From contig NW_005179100.1 in the NCBI RefSeq assembly GCF_000350225.1, forward strand, positions 96,847 through 160,846: a DNA stretch of 64,000 nt, in the 5' to 3' direction. Under the pieces are notes generated by a model that searched no databases, was not told the DNA's origin, and saw only the letters and a program-made list of their open reading frames with translations. Below are positions 51,203-61,200 of this stretch, piece after piece. Every line of letters begins with the position of its first letter. Within the stretch, counting starts at the first letter, position 1. Made by a program: the position numbers and the translations under genes. This DNA is from Chondrus crispus (taxonomy: Eukaryota > Rhodophyta > Florideophyceae > Gigartinales > Gigartinaceae).

Positions 51203-52039
51203 CTACTTGCTGGTATATGAACGAGCGTAATGGCTTTCGAGGACAAGCGCTTGATGTATTCCATCACACCGTGGCTTTTGGCGAGCGGAAGAAGCACACA
51301 CGTACAGTACGGTTTTAAAGCCACGGGTCCCCTTATCAAATTCGTCCATCATCCTTCGTAAAAATATTGTCTCAAATGGCGGGTTACCTCCGGCTCCTTC
51401 TGCAACGTCCTCAACGTCTTCCCAAGAACCAGCAGACCCAAATAAATTGTCCTTTTTATCCAAGCTGCAGTACCTCTGTAGAGCACCGCTTTCGTTAAGA
51501 GCATCCGCGAAGAGCTCGAAAGTAATGTGCGAAGATAAAGACCACAGGGAGTACAAATCGTGACTCACCGTTCGGCAATGGGGATTAAAGCGGTTATCAA
51601 ATTTTCGGTTCAGTGCTTCACAGAGTTGTAGTAAAAAGGGAATATTACGGCATCCAGGAAGAGTGTCATTGAGGGGTGCCAAGGCAGCTTCGGGGACTGT
51701 TCGGGACACGAGTTTGGTAGATAGGGAAGGGTCGATATGGCTTTCCGTTTGCTCAGCGTGTATTAAATATCTCCAATAAAGCCTGTTGGCCAGTTCTCTA
51801 TCGACTACTGCCTTGTTAACAACTGAACGGCTCGAGTTCGGTTCATTTGATATCGTGACGCAGTAGCAAAGACATTGTGTCCTTGTTCTTCTGTTAATCC
51901 TGACACAGATAATGGAAATATCATGACCAGGCACGAGAACGGGTCCTAGCATCGCGCAGAAAGGGGAACCGGTGTGATGGAGTTGTGAAGCTTGTATTTC
52001 ACAAGATTGTGTTTTTTGGCCACCCCACCGCTGAGCCAA
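51203..52039 (-). CDS. Unassigned minus-strand ORF facing the nuclease locus
   Basis: A 278-codon frame opens with TTG and has no ATG near its start, so it may be incomplete. It reads as mixed alpha/beta protein (LPGCRNIPFLLQLCEALNRK, LYSLWSLSSHITFELFADAL, FETIFLRRMMDEFD) and is unlike a random frame in composition. It converges with the nuclease locus and may be a second gene of the same element. I recognise no family. Confidence 0.35.
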   Translation of the reverse strand: MAQRWGGQKTQSCEIQASQLHHTGSPFCAMLGPVLVPGHDISIICVRINRRTRTQCLCYCVTISNEPNSSRSVVNKAVVDRELANRLYWRYLIHAEQTESHIDPSLSTKLVSRTVPEAALAPLNDTLPGCRNIPFLLQLCEALNRKFDNRFNPHCRTVSHDLYSLWSLSSHITFELFADALNESGALQRYCSLDKKDNLFGSAGSWEDVEDVAEGAGGNPPFETIFLRRMMDEFDKGTRGFKTVLYVCASSARQKPRCDGIHQALVLESHYARSYTSK

Positions 52040-52575
52040 TCCGTATGCCTAGGTACCCAAGTCCATGTTGAAATACTTAAAGGAGAAATAAGAGCTGAGA
52101 GACACTTTCGGGGAGCCAATATGTTGGTAGATGCAGGTACGATTGAGTAAAGGCGTTTGCAATGACTACAGTTCAACTACGGACCGGCTAGACAAAAGCA
52201 GTGGCATCAATAGAAAGTCCCCTTCAACGAGCTTCAAGAGCACTCCCAAAAGCAGCTCAAAGAACGGGATAACGACCAAATCGACAATGCGAACAGAGCG
52301 GAGGTACGAGAGGTGCGGTGGCAGTGACGTGGGAATGATTTGGCATTGTCAAGCAGGCTGCCTGAAGGGCCATAAGAAACAACTTTTTCATATGCCTGTA
52401 ACGACCAGAATCGAATATTTCAAAATTTGCTCGAAATTGCTCCGAGCCTCGCGGACTGCTCGAATTTCTAAACTACGCCAGATCGGCGAAAATGCCGCTA
52501 ACACAAACTGTCCTACAGACACGAGCGCTCATGATGAGGGACTCTAAGATTTGAGAGGAGGGATGTAGAGCAGTG
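52040..52575. other. Flank between the unassigned ORF and the palindrome
   Basis: A 138-codon plus-strand frame (52131-52547, ATG start) is Ser/Thr/Lys-rich at its N-terminus with several Cys near YERCGGSDVGMIWHCQAGCL. It shows no known domain and I do not call it a gene. Confidence 0.25.
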
Positions 52576-52619
52576 TGTAAATATTGAATCAGATGAATTC
52601 ATCTGATTCAATATTTACA
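52576..52619. repeat. Perfect 44-bp palindrome
   Basis: The 22-base arms are exact reverse complements centred on GAA|TTC. A shorter palindrome (ACACCTTAAGGTGT) follows a few bases on. It could be a hairpin terminus of the neighbouring element. Confidence 0.97.
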
Positions 52620-52677
52620 TTTATTTACACCTTAAGGTGTGGTGGAAGCGTCTGTCAATGACGCCAAGGATGTTTTG

Positions 52678-53346
52678 TGTAGCATAAACACCCCCAGCGA
52701 TAGGGGTGTATGCACAGTTCGACCGAGACCCTTGTCGATCGGGAGGACGGGGGTGAAGCGGGACACCAGCTAACGGCACCGGGCAGCGGGCCCGGGTAGC
52801 GTGGTAGAGCGGGAACGGGGAGGACGCCGGTACGCGCGAGCGGTTCGACGCCTCGACGCCCCGGCGCGGTACTGGGTAACGATCCAGTACCGACGGGCGG
52901 AGGCGGAGCCGGCTCGTGGGCGTACCGCGCGCGTCCTCAACCCGCGCTCGGGGCCGCTTCTAAGGTAATTAGCGAGCGTTACCTTAGAATAAGCGGAAAG
53001 TCGGACCTTGACGGTCGGTGGGTGACAAGTCCGTGCTTGTCCTCCTCCACCGCCGCCGGTCCGCTCCATATTTAATGTACATAATAACCTATCATAATAG
53101 ACAGTACCGATGTACTGTAGCGACGTACTGTAGCGGTCGGTTGAAACTGTAATACTGTCAGACATCGGGGCTGACAGTACACGTGTGTGCGCGCTCTTCG
53201 GTCCCGCGCGTACACGTGTACACGTGCGCCCCTGTACTCGGGGGTACACGTGGTGGTCCTGTAGAGCATCGAGCCCTACAGTAACCGATCCGATTCTGAG
53301 TTGATCTAATCTAAAATAAAGCCCCAGGGGGGGGGGTTATACTACA
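52678..53346 (-). mobile_element. LTR (669 bp), minus orientation, no matching target duplication
   Basis: It is bounded by TGTAGCATAA and TTATACTACA. It matches the solo LTR at 45012-45673. The flanks TTTTG and CACTC do not agree, and no polypurine tract abuts it, so it is neither a clean solo LTR nor an obvious 3' LTR; recombination between copies is a likely cause. Confidence 0.75.
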
Positions 53347-53550
53347 CACTCGAGACCCATGTGTAACAGAAACGAGTCTCGAGACTCCCACCTCCAACAC
53401 AGAATCTGTGCCTGTACACCAAACGGATGCGACAGACTCCGTACAGCAGCTTATGATACAAGAATCGTGGGACCAAGAAGCGGAGGCCCTACCGGATGGA
53501 GGTGCTCCGGATGACAGTGTTTCGAATGAAAAAGGCACACGAGAGGTTAT
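53347..53550 (+). other. 204-bp coding-like sliver between two LTRs
   Basis: The piece is open in one frame from end to end and reads as Ser/Thr/Glu/Asp-rich protein (TSLETPTSNTESVPV, LMIQESWDQEAEALPDG), with no LTR similarity. It may be an orphan fragment of the interrupted host or element sequence. The function is unknown. Confidence 0.35.
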
Positions 53551-54142
53551 TGTGGTATAACTACCTTCGTCCCGACCACTCGGAACGAGGGGGGTTAGAG
53601 GTAAGGGAGCGCGCGCCGCTGGGTAACCCACGCGAGCGCAAACCGTACGGAAGGACTCGAAAAGAGGGAAGGCTCACGTGGCCGGTGACGCGCAGCCGGT
53701 CGGTGGTGTTAGATCCGGACGGCCGGTCACGGGTTAGAAGCCTGAGACTTAGAGGTAAAACCGGACGGAGTTAGCAAAAAGCCGTAAAGGGAAGGGAGGC
53801 GAGTCTGCCCCCGTTTACTGGAACGGGGCAGGTGCCCCTGGTCTTAACCCCTAAGTGGGACGCCAGGACACCTGTCCCGCTACAGTAGCTGTTACATACT
53901 GTATACCAGCTACTGTACTAAATTGGCTAATTTGTGCCATTAACCACTAATTGCTAATTACTTACCGGATGGTCGCACACGTGTGCCCGTGGCCACGGCC
54001 GGCGCCAACGGTTGTGTCACGTGTACGCCGTGGAGGTACTACTGTGCTCGCAGAGGGCGCGTGCACGATTACTACAGTAGTAACCGCCCGTCTCGGCGGT
54101 TCTCATTTCCCGCCGGGGGTCGCGGTGTGGAGTTGTACCACA
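53551..54142 (-). repeat. 3' LTR of element 2
   Basis: 592 bp with TGTGGTATAA at the left and TTGTACCACA at the right. The sense-strand polypurine tract adjoins it at 54143. It shares blocks with the solo LTRs at 33,123 and 40,095 (ACGGGTTAGAAGCC; TGCCCCCGTTTACTGG). Confidence 0.88.
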
Positions 54143-54159
54143 GACCCCCTTCCTTACTT
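54143..54159 (-). other. Polypurine tract of element 2
   Basis: On the minus strand the sequence AAGTAAGGAAGGGGGTC ends at the 3' LTR, as expected for plus-strand priming. Confidence 0.8.
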
Positions 54160-54432
54160 CGCGACACGTCCTCGTCGCGGCCGGGGGTTGACATGACCGG
54201 CTGGCAGGGTGTCCCATCCGTACGGAGAAGTCCGCGCCGACCACGGGGGCGCGGGCGGGCTGCGGCCAACTCCATGGGGGAGCCCATGGAGTTTTTGGTA
54301 TTTAACCGCGTCGGATCCCCTGGCGCGGCAATGGGTCCCCTCACGCTTTCCTTTTCTCCCACCTCACTTCACACCACGCACCCCATTACCTCCACTTCCA
54401 AATCTCGCCCCCTCCTACCGTCCTCTCCCCGC

Positions 54433-56766
54433 ATGGATAACCGATCATCCGAGCGGGGTCGCCCCCCTCGGGCTCAGCCCCCTGCGGCGCCAGCCGCGCC
54501 GGTACCGACCTTTCACCCGGCGCTGGCGGCGGGTCCCGGGGGTCGAAACGCGACGAGCATCGTGGCTCCGCGGGTGCGGGCTTCGGGCGCGGGGGTCCTT
54601 CCCTCGCGCGGCCCTACCGCCGTCCAAGGTCCCCTGCCGCGCCCTCTGCGCTCCGCCCCGGCTCCCCACGTCGGCGAGACGACCGTACTGAGACGGTCCC
54701 CCGACTGGGCTGTAGCCGCGGGGCAGGCGACGGCCGGCGCGGATAACCACCCGGTACCGCCGGATCCGTACGCGGCCACGCCCCCGGCGACCGAGGCTCC
54801 GCCGTCCAGCTGGCTCCGGACGGGTGTACGTGCCGTGCGGGGTTTGCTACCCGGGGCCGAGTTAGACCACCGGATTCCCCGAGGCGGTCGCAACCCCTCA
54901 CAGGCGCAGCCGCCGATGTCCGCCGAGGCGTACATCGCGACGGCCTTCCCCGATGCCGCTCGGTTTGGGGCCATCCCCAGGCGACGGGGTATCCGTACGC
55001 CCTCCCCTCGCGGTCGAATCCGCCAAGACAACCGCGCGGCCGCTTGGAGGACCCGCTGGGTCCACGTGCCCCACCGCGTGATGGCGGACTCCCGCTCGGA
55101 TCTCCTGTACATCCGCTGTGCGGGGGAGGACCGGTACCATTCGCGGTTGTTCGACCTCTTCGAGAGGTTCGGCGGGGACGTGGATCCTAAGCCCCACGTG
55201 CAGTTGGTGGCATTCCCCCGCCCGTTCGACCGGTGGTACAGCGTGGCTAACCGTGTGCGGTAGGGCGAGAATTCCGCCAAGGAGAGCCGGCTGCGGTGCC
55301 GCCGCGCCGATGCCTACTTCCACATGTGGCATACGACGGAATTCTTCGCCGTGCCCACAGGGGCCAGGGGGCAGCTATACCCAGCCCTACCGAGCGGTTG
55401 GAGCAATCTGGAAGCTCCGCAGTACCTCTGCGTACCCACGCCCAGCGTGCTGGCTTATGACGCAGCGCGGTGGATGCCGGACGGTTCCTTCGGGCGAGAA
55501 GCGACGCCCGGGATGCGTCGACTGATCGACGCCATCCTGCTCTCGGAGTGGGCCGTCCTGGCGTTGCTGTGTTTCCTACACGCCGCACGGGACGGCCTCC
55601 CGTTCTTCACCAAGTGCCCGGACCCTCGCCTAGCGAGCCGGACCGGGAACGAGCCCGGCGAGCGAGGCTCTCTCTTCCGTTTGTCGGCGGGGCTTCTGCA
55701 GCTCATCCGATCGGTCGGGGTGGCCGCCATCCTCGAGGGGACGTCGTTCGACCCGGTTGGCGCGGAGGCCATCCTCGATTTTTCCGAACGGTTGGACTGG
55801 TCCCTCCCGGAGCGCCGCGACTTTGTGTGGTACAGTTGGGCCCGCGGATGTTCCCTGCGGATGCCGCATTGGGATGGCACGTCGGCGGAGGCCGACCACT
55901 GGTACGACCCCCTGCCCGACCACGGGTCGCCGTCGTACGGGGCGGTCATCGCCTCCGGTGACGGGTGGGGCGCCGCGGTTGCTTCCGCCGGGACCCCCGC
56001 CGGACCGTCCATCGGGTCTCTGCCCGCGTCAACCGAGTCGGTCCTACTGATGCCGGGGGAACCGGCCCTTGGAGAGGGCCTTCCAGTCGGTCCCTCGACG
56101 CCTCCCACGATGGGAGACGCGATCACTGCGGGTTCTCCGCCTGTGATCGCGGCAGCGCCGGCCACGGACACACCGGTCATGGAAGTGCCGGTAACGGAAG
56201 TGCCGGTAACGGACCCCGCCCCGGTGGGGGCCGCTCGCAAGGCTCCTTCTGTCGAGCCTGCGGGGGGCAACCTCCCTGCGGTGGCTACCGGATCGGTGCC
56301 GGGCCCTGCCGGTTTCCCCGTCAGCGAAATGACCGCGACGGGGACACAGACCCCCTCGATGGCGGCCGGTGGGGCTCCGAGTGAGGCGCCAGCAGACGAA
56401 GCCCCCGTCTTGGTTCCGGACGCGCAGGCCGCCCTGCGCGCTCTGCAGACGGAGTGTGGCTACGCGGGGGTCCCTGCACCGACCACCCTTGCGGCGGCTT
56501 TGGAGTCTGCGCGCACCTGGCTAGTCGAGGCGACCCAGCTCAGGGCGCGGGTGGCCGGCTTGCAGTTCGCCATCCGCCAGCGCGACACTGGCGAGGATCT
56601 CCTGCGCAGTGAGACGATGGCGCGGATCCGTTCGGCACAGGACCACCTCGCCGTCTTGAGCGAGCAAGTGTCCGCGAAGAGACCGTACGGTACCGTCGAC
56701 ACTGATCCCGCCAGCGCGGCGGCGCGGGGGGCGGAACCCTCTGCCAAACGCCAGCGTCGCGAGTGA
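54433..56766 (+). CDS. Antisense accessory ORF of element 2, interrupted by one TAG
   Basis: The ATG at 54433 (GCATGGA) opens a frame that runs to 56766 (777 codons) with a single in-frame TAG at 55261-55263. The N-terminal 130 residues are Pro/Ala-rich. A folded region follows, with LLYIRCAGEDRYHSRLFDLF, MWHTTEFFAVP, LIDAILLSEWAVLALLCFL and LDFSERLDWSLPERRDF. Then comes a low-complexity linker with repeated PVTEVPVTD, and a coiled coil ending in a nuclear-signal-like AKRQRRE. The folded region aligns by eye with that of the antisense ORF in element 1. The frame on the other strand is also long because of GC content, but the shared blocks support this one. An ATG at 54193 would extend it. Confidence 0.65.
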
Positions 56767-57504
56767 TGCCAGCGGGGGAAGCGGTGAGAGTAGCGAACCG
56801 CCTCCGGGGACCAGGTCCCGTCCGTTCCAGTAAATTGCGCGCCTCCTGTCCTTCTTCCTTCTCTTCTTCACTGCCCTTCCCGTTCGGTACTGTAGCCCTT
56901 CCGCGCCGGTCGGGTCCGGCGCGGGGCCGTGGTCGTGTGAAGCACCACTCGCGCATCCGCGGCGGGGGCTCGCCGCTCGGCGGGGGCTCCGGCGCCTCCC
57001 GGCCCGTGGCACCCCCAGCCGTGGCTCCGCCGTCTCGGTAGGCGAGGGCTCGGACGCCACTACAGCGCCACCTCCCCACACCTGTTCGCCGGTTGTCCTC
57101 GTGGCGGCCGGGTTACCCTCTGGCTCATGCCGGTGAGACTCCGCGCGGTGGGTGCCCGAAGTGGTCGCGGGGTGGTTCCTCCAGTTACCCCCGCGACAGT
57201 GGAGGACCCCCATCCGGTGGGCAATTTTGACCGGATTTTACCGCCCCGCGGCGGGTGGCCTTTTCAGGGCGTTGACGAGCTCCGATTGGGCACCCCCCGG
57301 GGTCGGAGGCGTCTTGAACCGCCTCCATGGGCCAGCGTCCACACGTGCCGGGCGGTGTATGCCGCTCGCGCAACACGTGGCCTACAGTGCCCTGGAGCCC
57401 CGGTGAGGTCGTCCCCAAACGGTATTTACGCGCTGGGTTCCGTCCCTCGCCAGCGGGTAGGCACTGGGGTGCCAAGCCGTTTGGCCACCGCCGCGTGGGG
57501 TTGT
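56767..57504. other. Element 2 region between the antisense ORF and its repeat
   Basis: GC-rich with long random frames and no domain. It presumably contains the 3' untranslated regions of both convergent transcripts. Confidence 0.4.
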
Positions 57505-57740
57505 CCTTTCGGCGGGTCAGCCTCCTCCTGCGCCGGGTCTTCCGGCGCGGGGCTTGCGGTGACGCGCGCGGGATTCCGCGTGCGTCTTTGGCGACCTTGC
57601 CCCCTCCTGCGCCGGGTCTTCCGGCGCGGGGTGGGCGGTGACGCAGGCGGGGTTCCGCGCGCGTCTTTGGCGACCTTGCCCCCTCCTGCGCCGGGTCGTC
57701 TGGCGCGGGGTTTGCGGTGGCGATTGGCCGCCGCGCGGGG
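57505..57740. repeat. 79-bp tandem repeat, three copies, in element 2
   Basis: CTCCTGCGCCGGGTC starts at 57525, 57604 and 57683, so the period is 79. Copies 1 to 3 are about 85-90% alike by eye. It lies in the same relative place as the 105-bp repeat in element 1. Confidence 0.92.
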
Positions 57741-57791
57741 GAGGTCCTTCTCGGGGTCGTCCCGCCCCGCGCTGGGTTGCCCAGTGCGGTG

Positions 57792-58250
57792 TTAGCGGTG
57801 GCGTGCTGCCGCCCGCGTGCGCCAGAAGCGGTCTATGAAGGCCTGGGGGAGTCCCTCCGCGGGTTCCCAGGTATCGTCCGCTGGGGCGTAGCCATACCAG
57901 CGGACCTTGTACTGGGCCCCTGTGCGGTTCTCCCGGTGGTCGACCAGATGGTCGAACACATACTCCGCGGCGGGTTCGGTTTCTCCGGCCGCCGCGGGCT
58001 GGATCGGGGCGGCCGTAGTGACGTCGCGGGGCCCCCGCGGCATCCGGGTTATCCGATCGATGCTCACGCGGTTTGATACCCCGTCTTGATCGACGACCAC
58101 TGTGGTCTCCGTAGCGGATCGGACCCGAAACGGGCCTTCCGTTTTCGGTAACAGCTTGACGGAGGGTCCCCCGTCATTACTTGGCAGGTCTCCCCGTTCG
58201 GTACTCGTCAATGGCCGAGGTGGGCGGTCGACATAGACCAGGTCTCCCAC
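57792..58250 (-). CDS. Integrase C-terminus and chromodomain of element 2 (shifted frame)
   Basis: The frame overlaps the end of the long pol frame and continues it after a one-base shift near 58,285. It begins with the integrase C-terminal GPY/F-like region (LLPKTEGPFRV) and ends with a chromodomain: YVFDHLVDHRENRT, YKVRWYGYAPADDTWEP and a Phe/Trp helix. Either a one-base loss separated it from pol, or a programmed shift reads it. The chromodomain would steer integration through histone marks. Confidence 0.88.
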   Translation of the reverse strand: MGDLVYVDRPPRPLTSTERGDLPSNDGGPSVKLLPKTEGPFRVRSATETTVVVDQDGVSNRVSIDRITRMPRGPRDVTTAAPIQPAAAGETEPAAEYVFDHLVDHRENRTGAQYKVRWYGYAPADDTWEPAEGLPQAFIDRFWRTRAAARHR

Positions 58251-61200
58251 CTCGATGACCGGACGGAAACGTACCTTCTTATCGAAGTCGGCCTGTATCG
58301 CCTTTGCGCCGCGGTTAGCTTCACCCGCGCGCGCTCAAGGGCGTCGCGTAGTTTACGCAGCGTCGCGCGCTTGTACTGTACCGGGGTTCTCGGATCTTTC
58401 GTGTTGGAGACGGCATCCTGCGGTACAGTCCCAGGCAGTGCCAAACCGCACGGTGGTCGCGTCAGCACCAGGTCGAACGGGGTTGTCTCCGTCGACCGGT
58501 GGACCTGCGTGTTATACGCGAAGGTCAGGGGCTGGATGTATTCGTCCCAGTCCCTCTGGTGCTCCGCGGCATAGTGTCGGAGGCGCTGCACCAGAGTACG
58601 GTTGAACCGCTCGGTTTGCCCATTCGTCTGGGGGTGATAGGCGGTAGTCAGGTAATGCCTCACCCCCAGGAGGGCACACACCGCGTCGAAGAACTTGGCG
58701 GCAAATTGTGGTCCGTTATCGGTTAGCACGTAACGAGGTGCGCCGTATACGTAGACCCAATTGTCCAGGAAGGCGTTTGCCACGACCGACGCGGTGGTTG
58801 TCCGTAACGGGATGCTGCGCGTCAGCTTCGTAAACCGGTCGGTCATGACGAGCACGTGGCGATTCCCGTGCGCCGTCTTCGGTAAAGGACCCAGCAGGTC
58901 CATGGCCACGAAATCCAGCGGTCCTGCCGCTGGGAAGAGCTTGAGATCCTTCTGGTGCCTCACCAGGGTTCCCCGGGTGGCAGCGCATGACGCACAATTC
59001 CGTACGGTACTGAAGGCGTCATTGGCCATATGAGGCCAATAATATTCCCGCCGGAGGGTATAGTACATCCTCGTACCGCCCGGGTGTCCGGCTAGGCGGG
59101 GATGATGGGCGAGGTACAATATCTTCGCCCGGAGCCGCTTCGGTACCACCCGCTGCAAGGTCCCATCGAGGGGGGACTTGCGGACGACGAACCCGTATCG
59201 GTCAACGTCGTAACGCGAGTCTGGGTTCCCCACCGTCTCGGCGGCCGCCCTACAGAAGGGGTCCTCGGCCTGTTCCCGAAGGAACTCTTCCACCGTTACG
59301 GATGAGACGTCGCGTTCTTCGGGTATAACCGCGAACGCGTGCTCAGCTCTCCCCGGGTCGACGGGGGTCTCCCAGTGTACGGTACCTTGGCGGGGGTTAT
59401 GCTCCTCCTCTCGCCATTGTACCGCGAAACACGGGACCTCGTCATCAACCCGTTCGGGGGTTGCGCCGTCAACTCGGAGGCGTGATACACCATCCGCGAG
59501 TTGGTGCTTAATACCCGGCCGGTACTGTACGTCGTAGTCGTACTCGGCTAGGCGGGGACGCCAGCGCGCTAGCCGGCCGGAGCTATCCGCCAGGTTGAGA
59601 ACCCAGCGGAGGGCCTCATGATCCGTACGGAGGTCGAACGTATTCCCATACAGGTATGGTCGAAGCGTGAGAATACTCCATACGACGGCGAGGCATTCCT
59701 TCTCGGTAGTGGTGTAGTTCCTCTCCGTGTCCGTGAGAGCGCGGCTCCAATAACCGATCGGTAGGCGGTCGCCGTCCGGCTGCTCCTGTAGTAGGGCACA
59801 GCCGACCTGGTACGCGCAAGCGTCCGTATCCAGGGTGTATTTTTTTCCGTAACGGGGTAGAGCGAGGATCGGTGGGGACACGAGGCGCTTCTTTAGTTCC
59901 ACGAACGCCTCGTATTCCTCATCGGTAAGAACCTCAAACTCGAAGGGTTGATTTTTCCCCGTCTTCCGGTTAAGCGGAGCGGCTATTTTCGCGAAGCCCT
60001 TCACGAACCGACGGTCAACATTGCACATTCCTAAGAATGACTGCAATTCCGTTTGGTTCTGGGGAGGTCGAGCGCGCTCGATGGCGACCACGTTGCGCTC
60101 GACCTCCAACCTGCCTGGTCGAATAACGTGTCCCAGGTAGGTGACCGAGGTGTCGAAGAAGGCGCACTTCGACAGCTTCAGCGACACGCCCGCGTCCCGC
60201 AGTAGGCGTAGAACCTCGCGGACGTGCGCGACGTGTTCCGTTACGGTCTTGGAGTAGATGATAACATCATCCAGGTAGACCAGAGCGGTTTCCCATTTTA
60301 CCCGCGACAGTATGATGTCGACGGCCCGCTGAAAGGTCGCGGGGGCGTTCTTCAAACCGAACGGCATGCGGAGGAAACGGTACAACCCGCAATGCGACGC
60401 GAACGTCGTCTTGTCGCGGTCCTCCTCGGCGATTTCTACTTGCCAATACCCGCTGTTGCAATCCAGCGTGGTAAAGACAGTAGCATCGCCGAGGGAATCG
60501 ATGCACTCGTCCATCCTCGGCAACGGATAGGAATCCCGAACGGTGACTGCGTTGAGCTTTCTGTAGTCGACACAGAACCGCATGGTACCATCCTTTTTAG
60601 GGACAAATACCACGGGGCTTGCCCATTCGGCCGTGGCGGGTTCGATTACCCCTGCCCGGAGCATGCGGTCGATCTCCGTTTTCTCTTTTTCCCGTGCGGT
60701 TGGTCCGGCGCGGTAAGGCGCCTGGTAAATCGGGCGAGCACCGGGCTTGAGCTCAATCCGGTGCTTCGTGGCCCCGATTTTTCCCAGCCGGCCGGTCCAC
60801 ATGTCCTTGAATTCGGACAGTACCTCGAGGATCTCCGAGCGTACCTCCTCGTCCTCGGCACCGATGTGGACGTCCTCCTGCCAGGCGTTGGGGTCCTCCT
60901 CAGGGGCGGCGGTGTCTTCGGGTTTATCCGTTCCAACCGCCCCGGGGTGCGCCTTGGGCGGCGTGGCTTGTTCAGCCCTGCCCTTGTCCGTACGGTTGTC
61001 AGCGGCTTCTTCCGCGCCCACCTTTGCGGTTGAGAGGTTGGAATTAAATATCCCTCCCCCTTCCTTAGCTTCGGCCGCTTCCGCGGCCGAGTCGCCAAGG
61101 GTCAGGATGTGAGTGGGCGACGGAAGAGCCAGTCCGACTACGGTATGCTTCGGGATGTGAACCGAGCAGTGCCCAAAATTGCTGAGCATTACCGAGAACG

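Noticed and set aside
57505-57740. CRISPR-like array
   Set aside because: The repeats are contiguous 79-bp tandem units without spacers, in a eukaryotic retroelement.
60224-61033. Plus-strand 269-codon ORF opposite reverse transcriptase in element 2
   Set aside because: It is a shadow frame caused by GC-rich coding sequence; it has no counterpart opposite pol in element 1.
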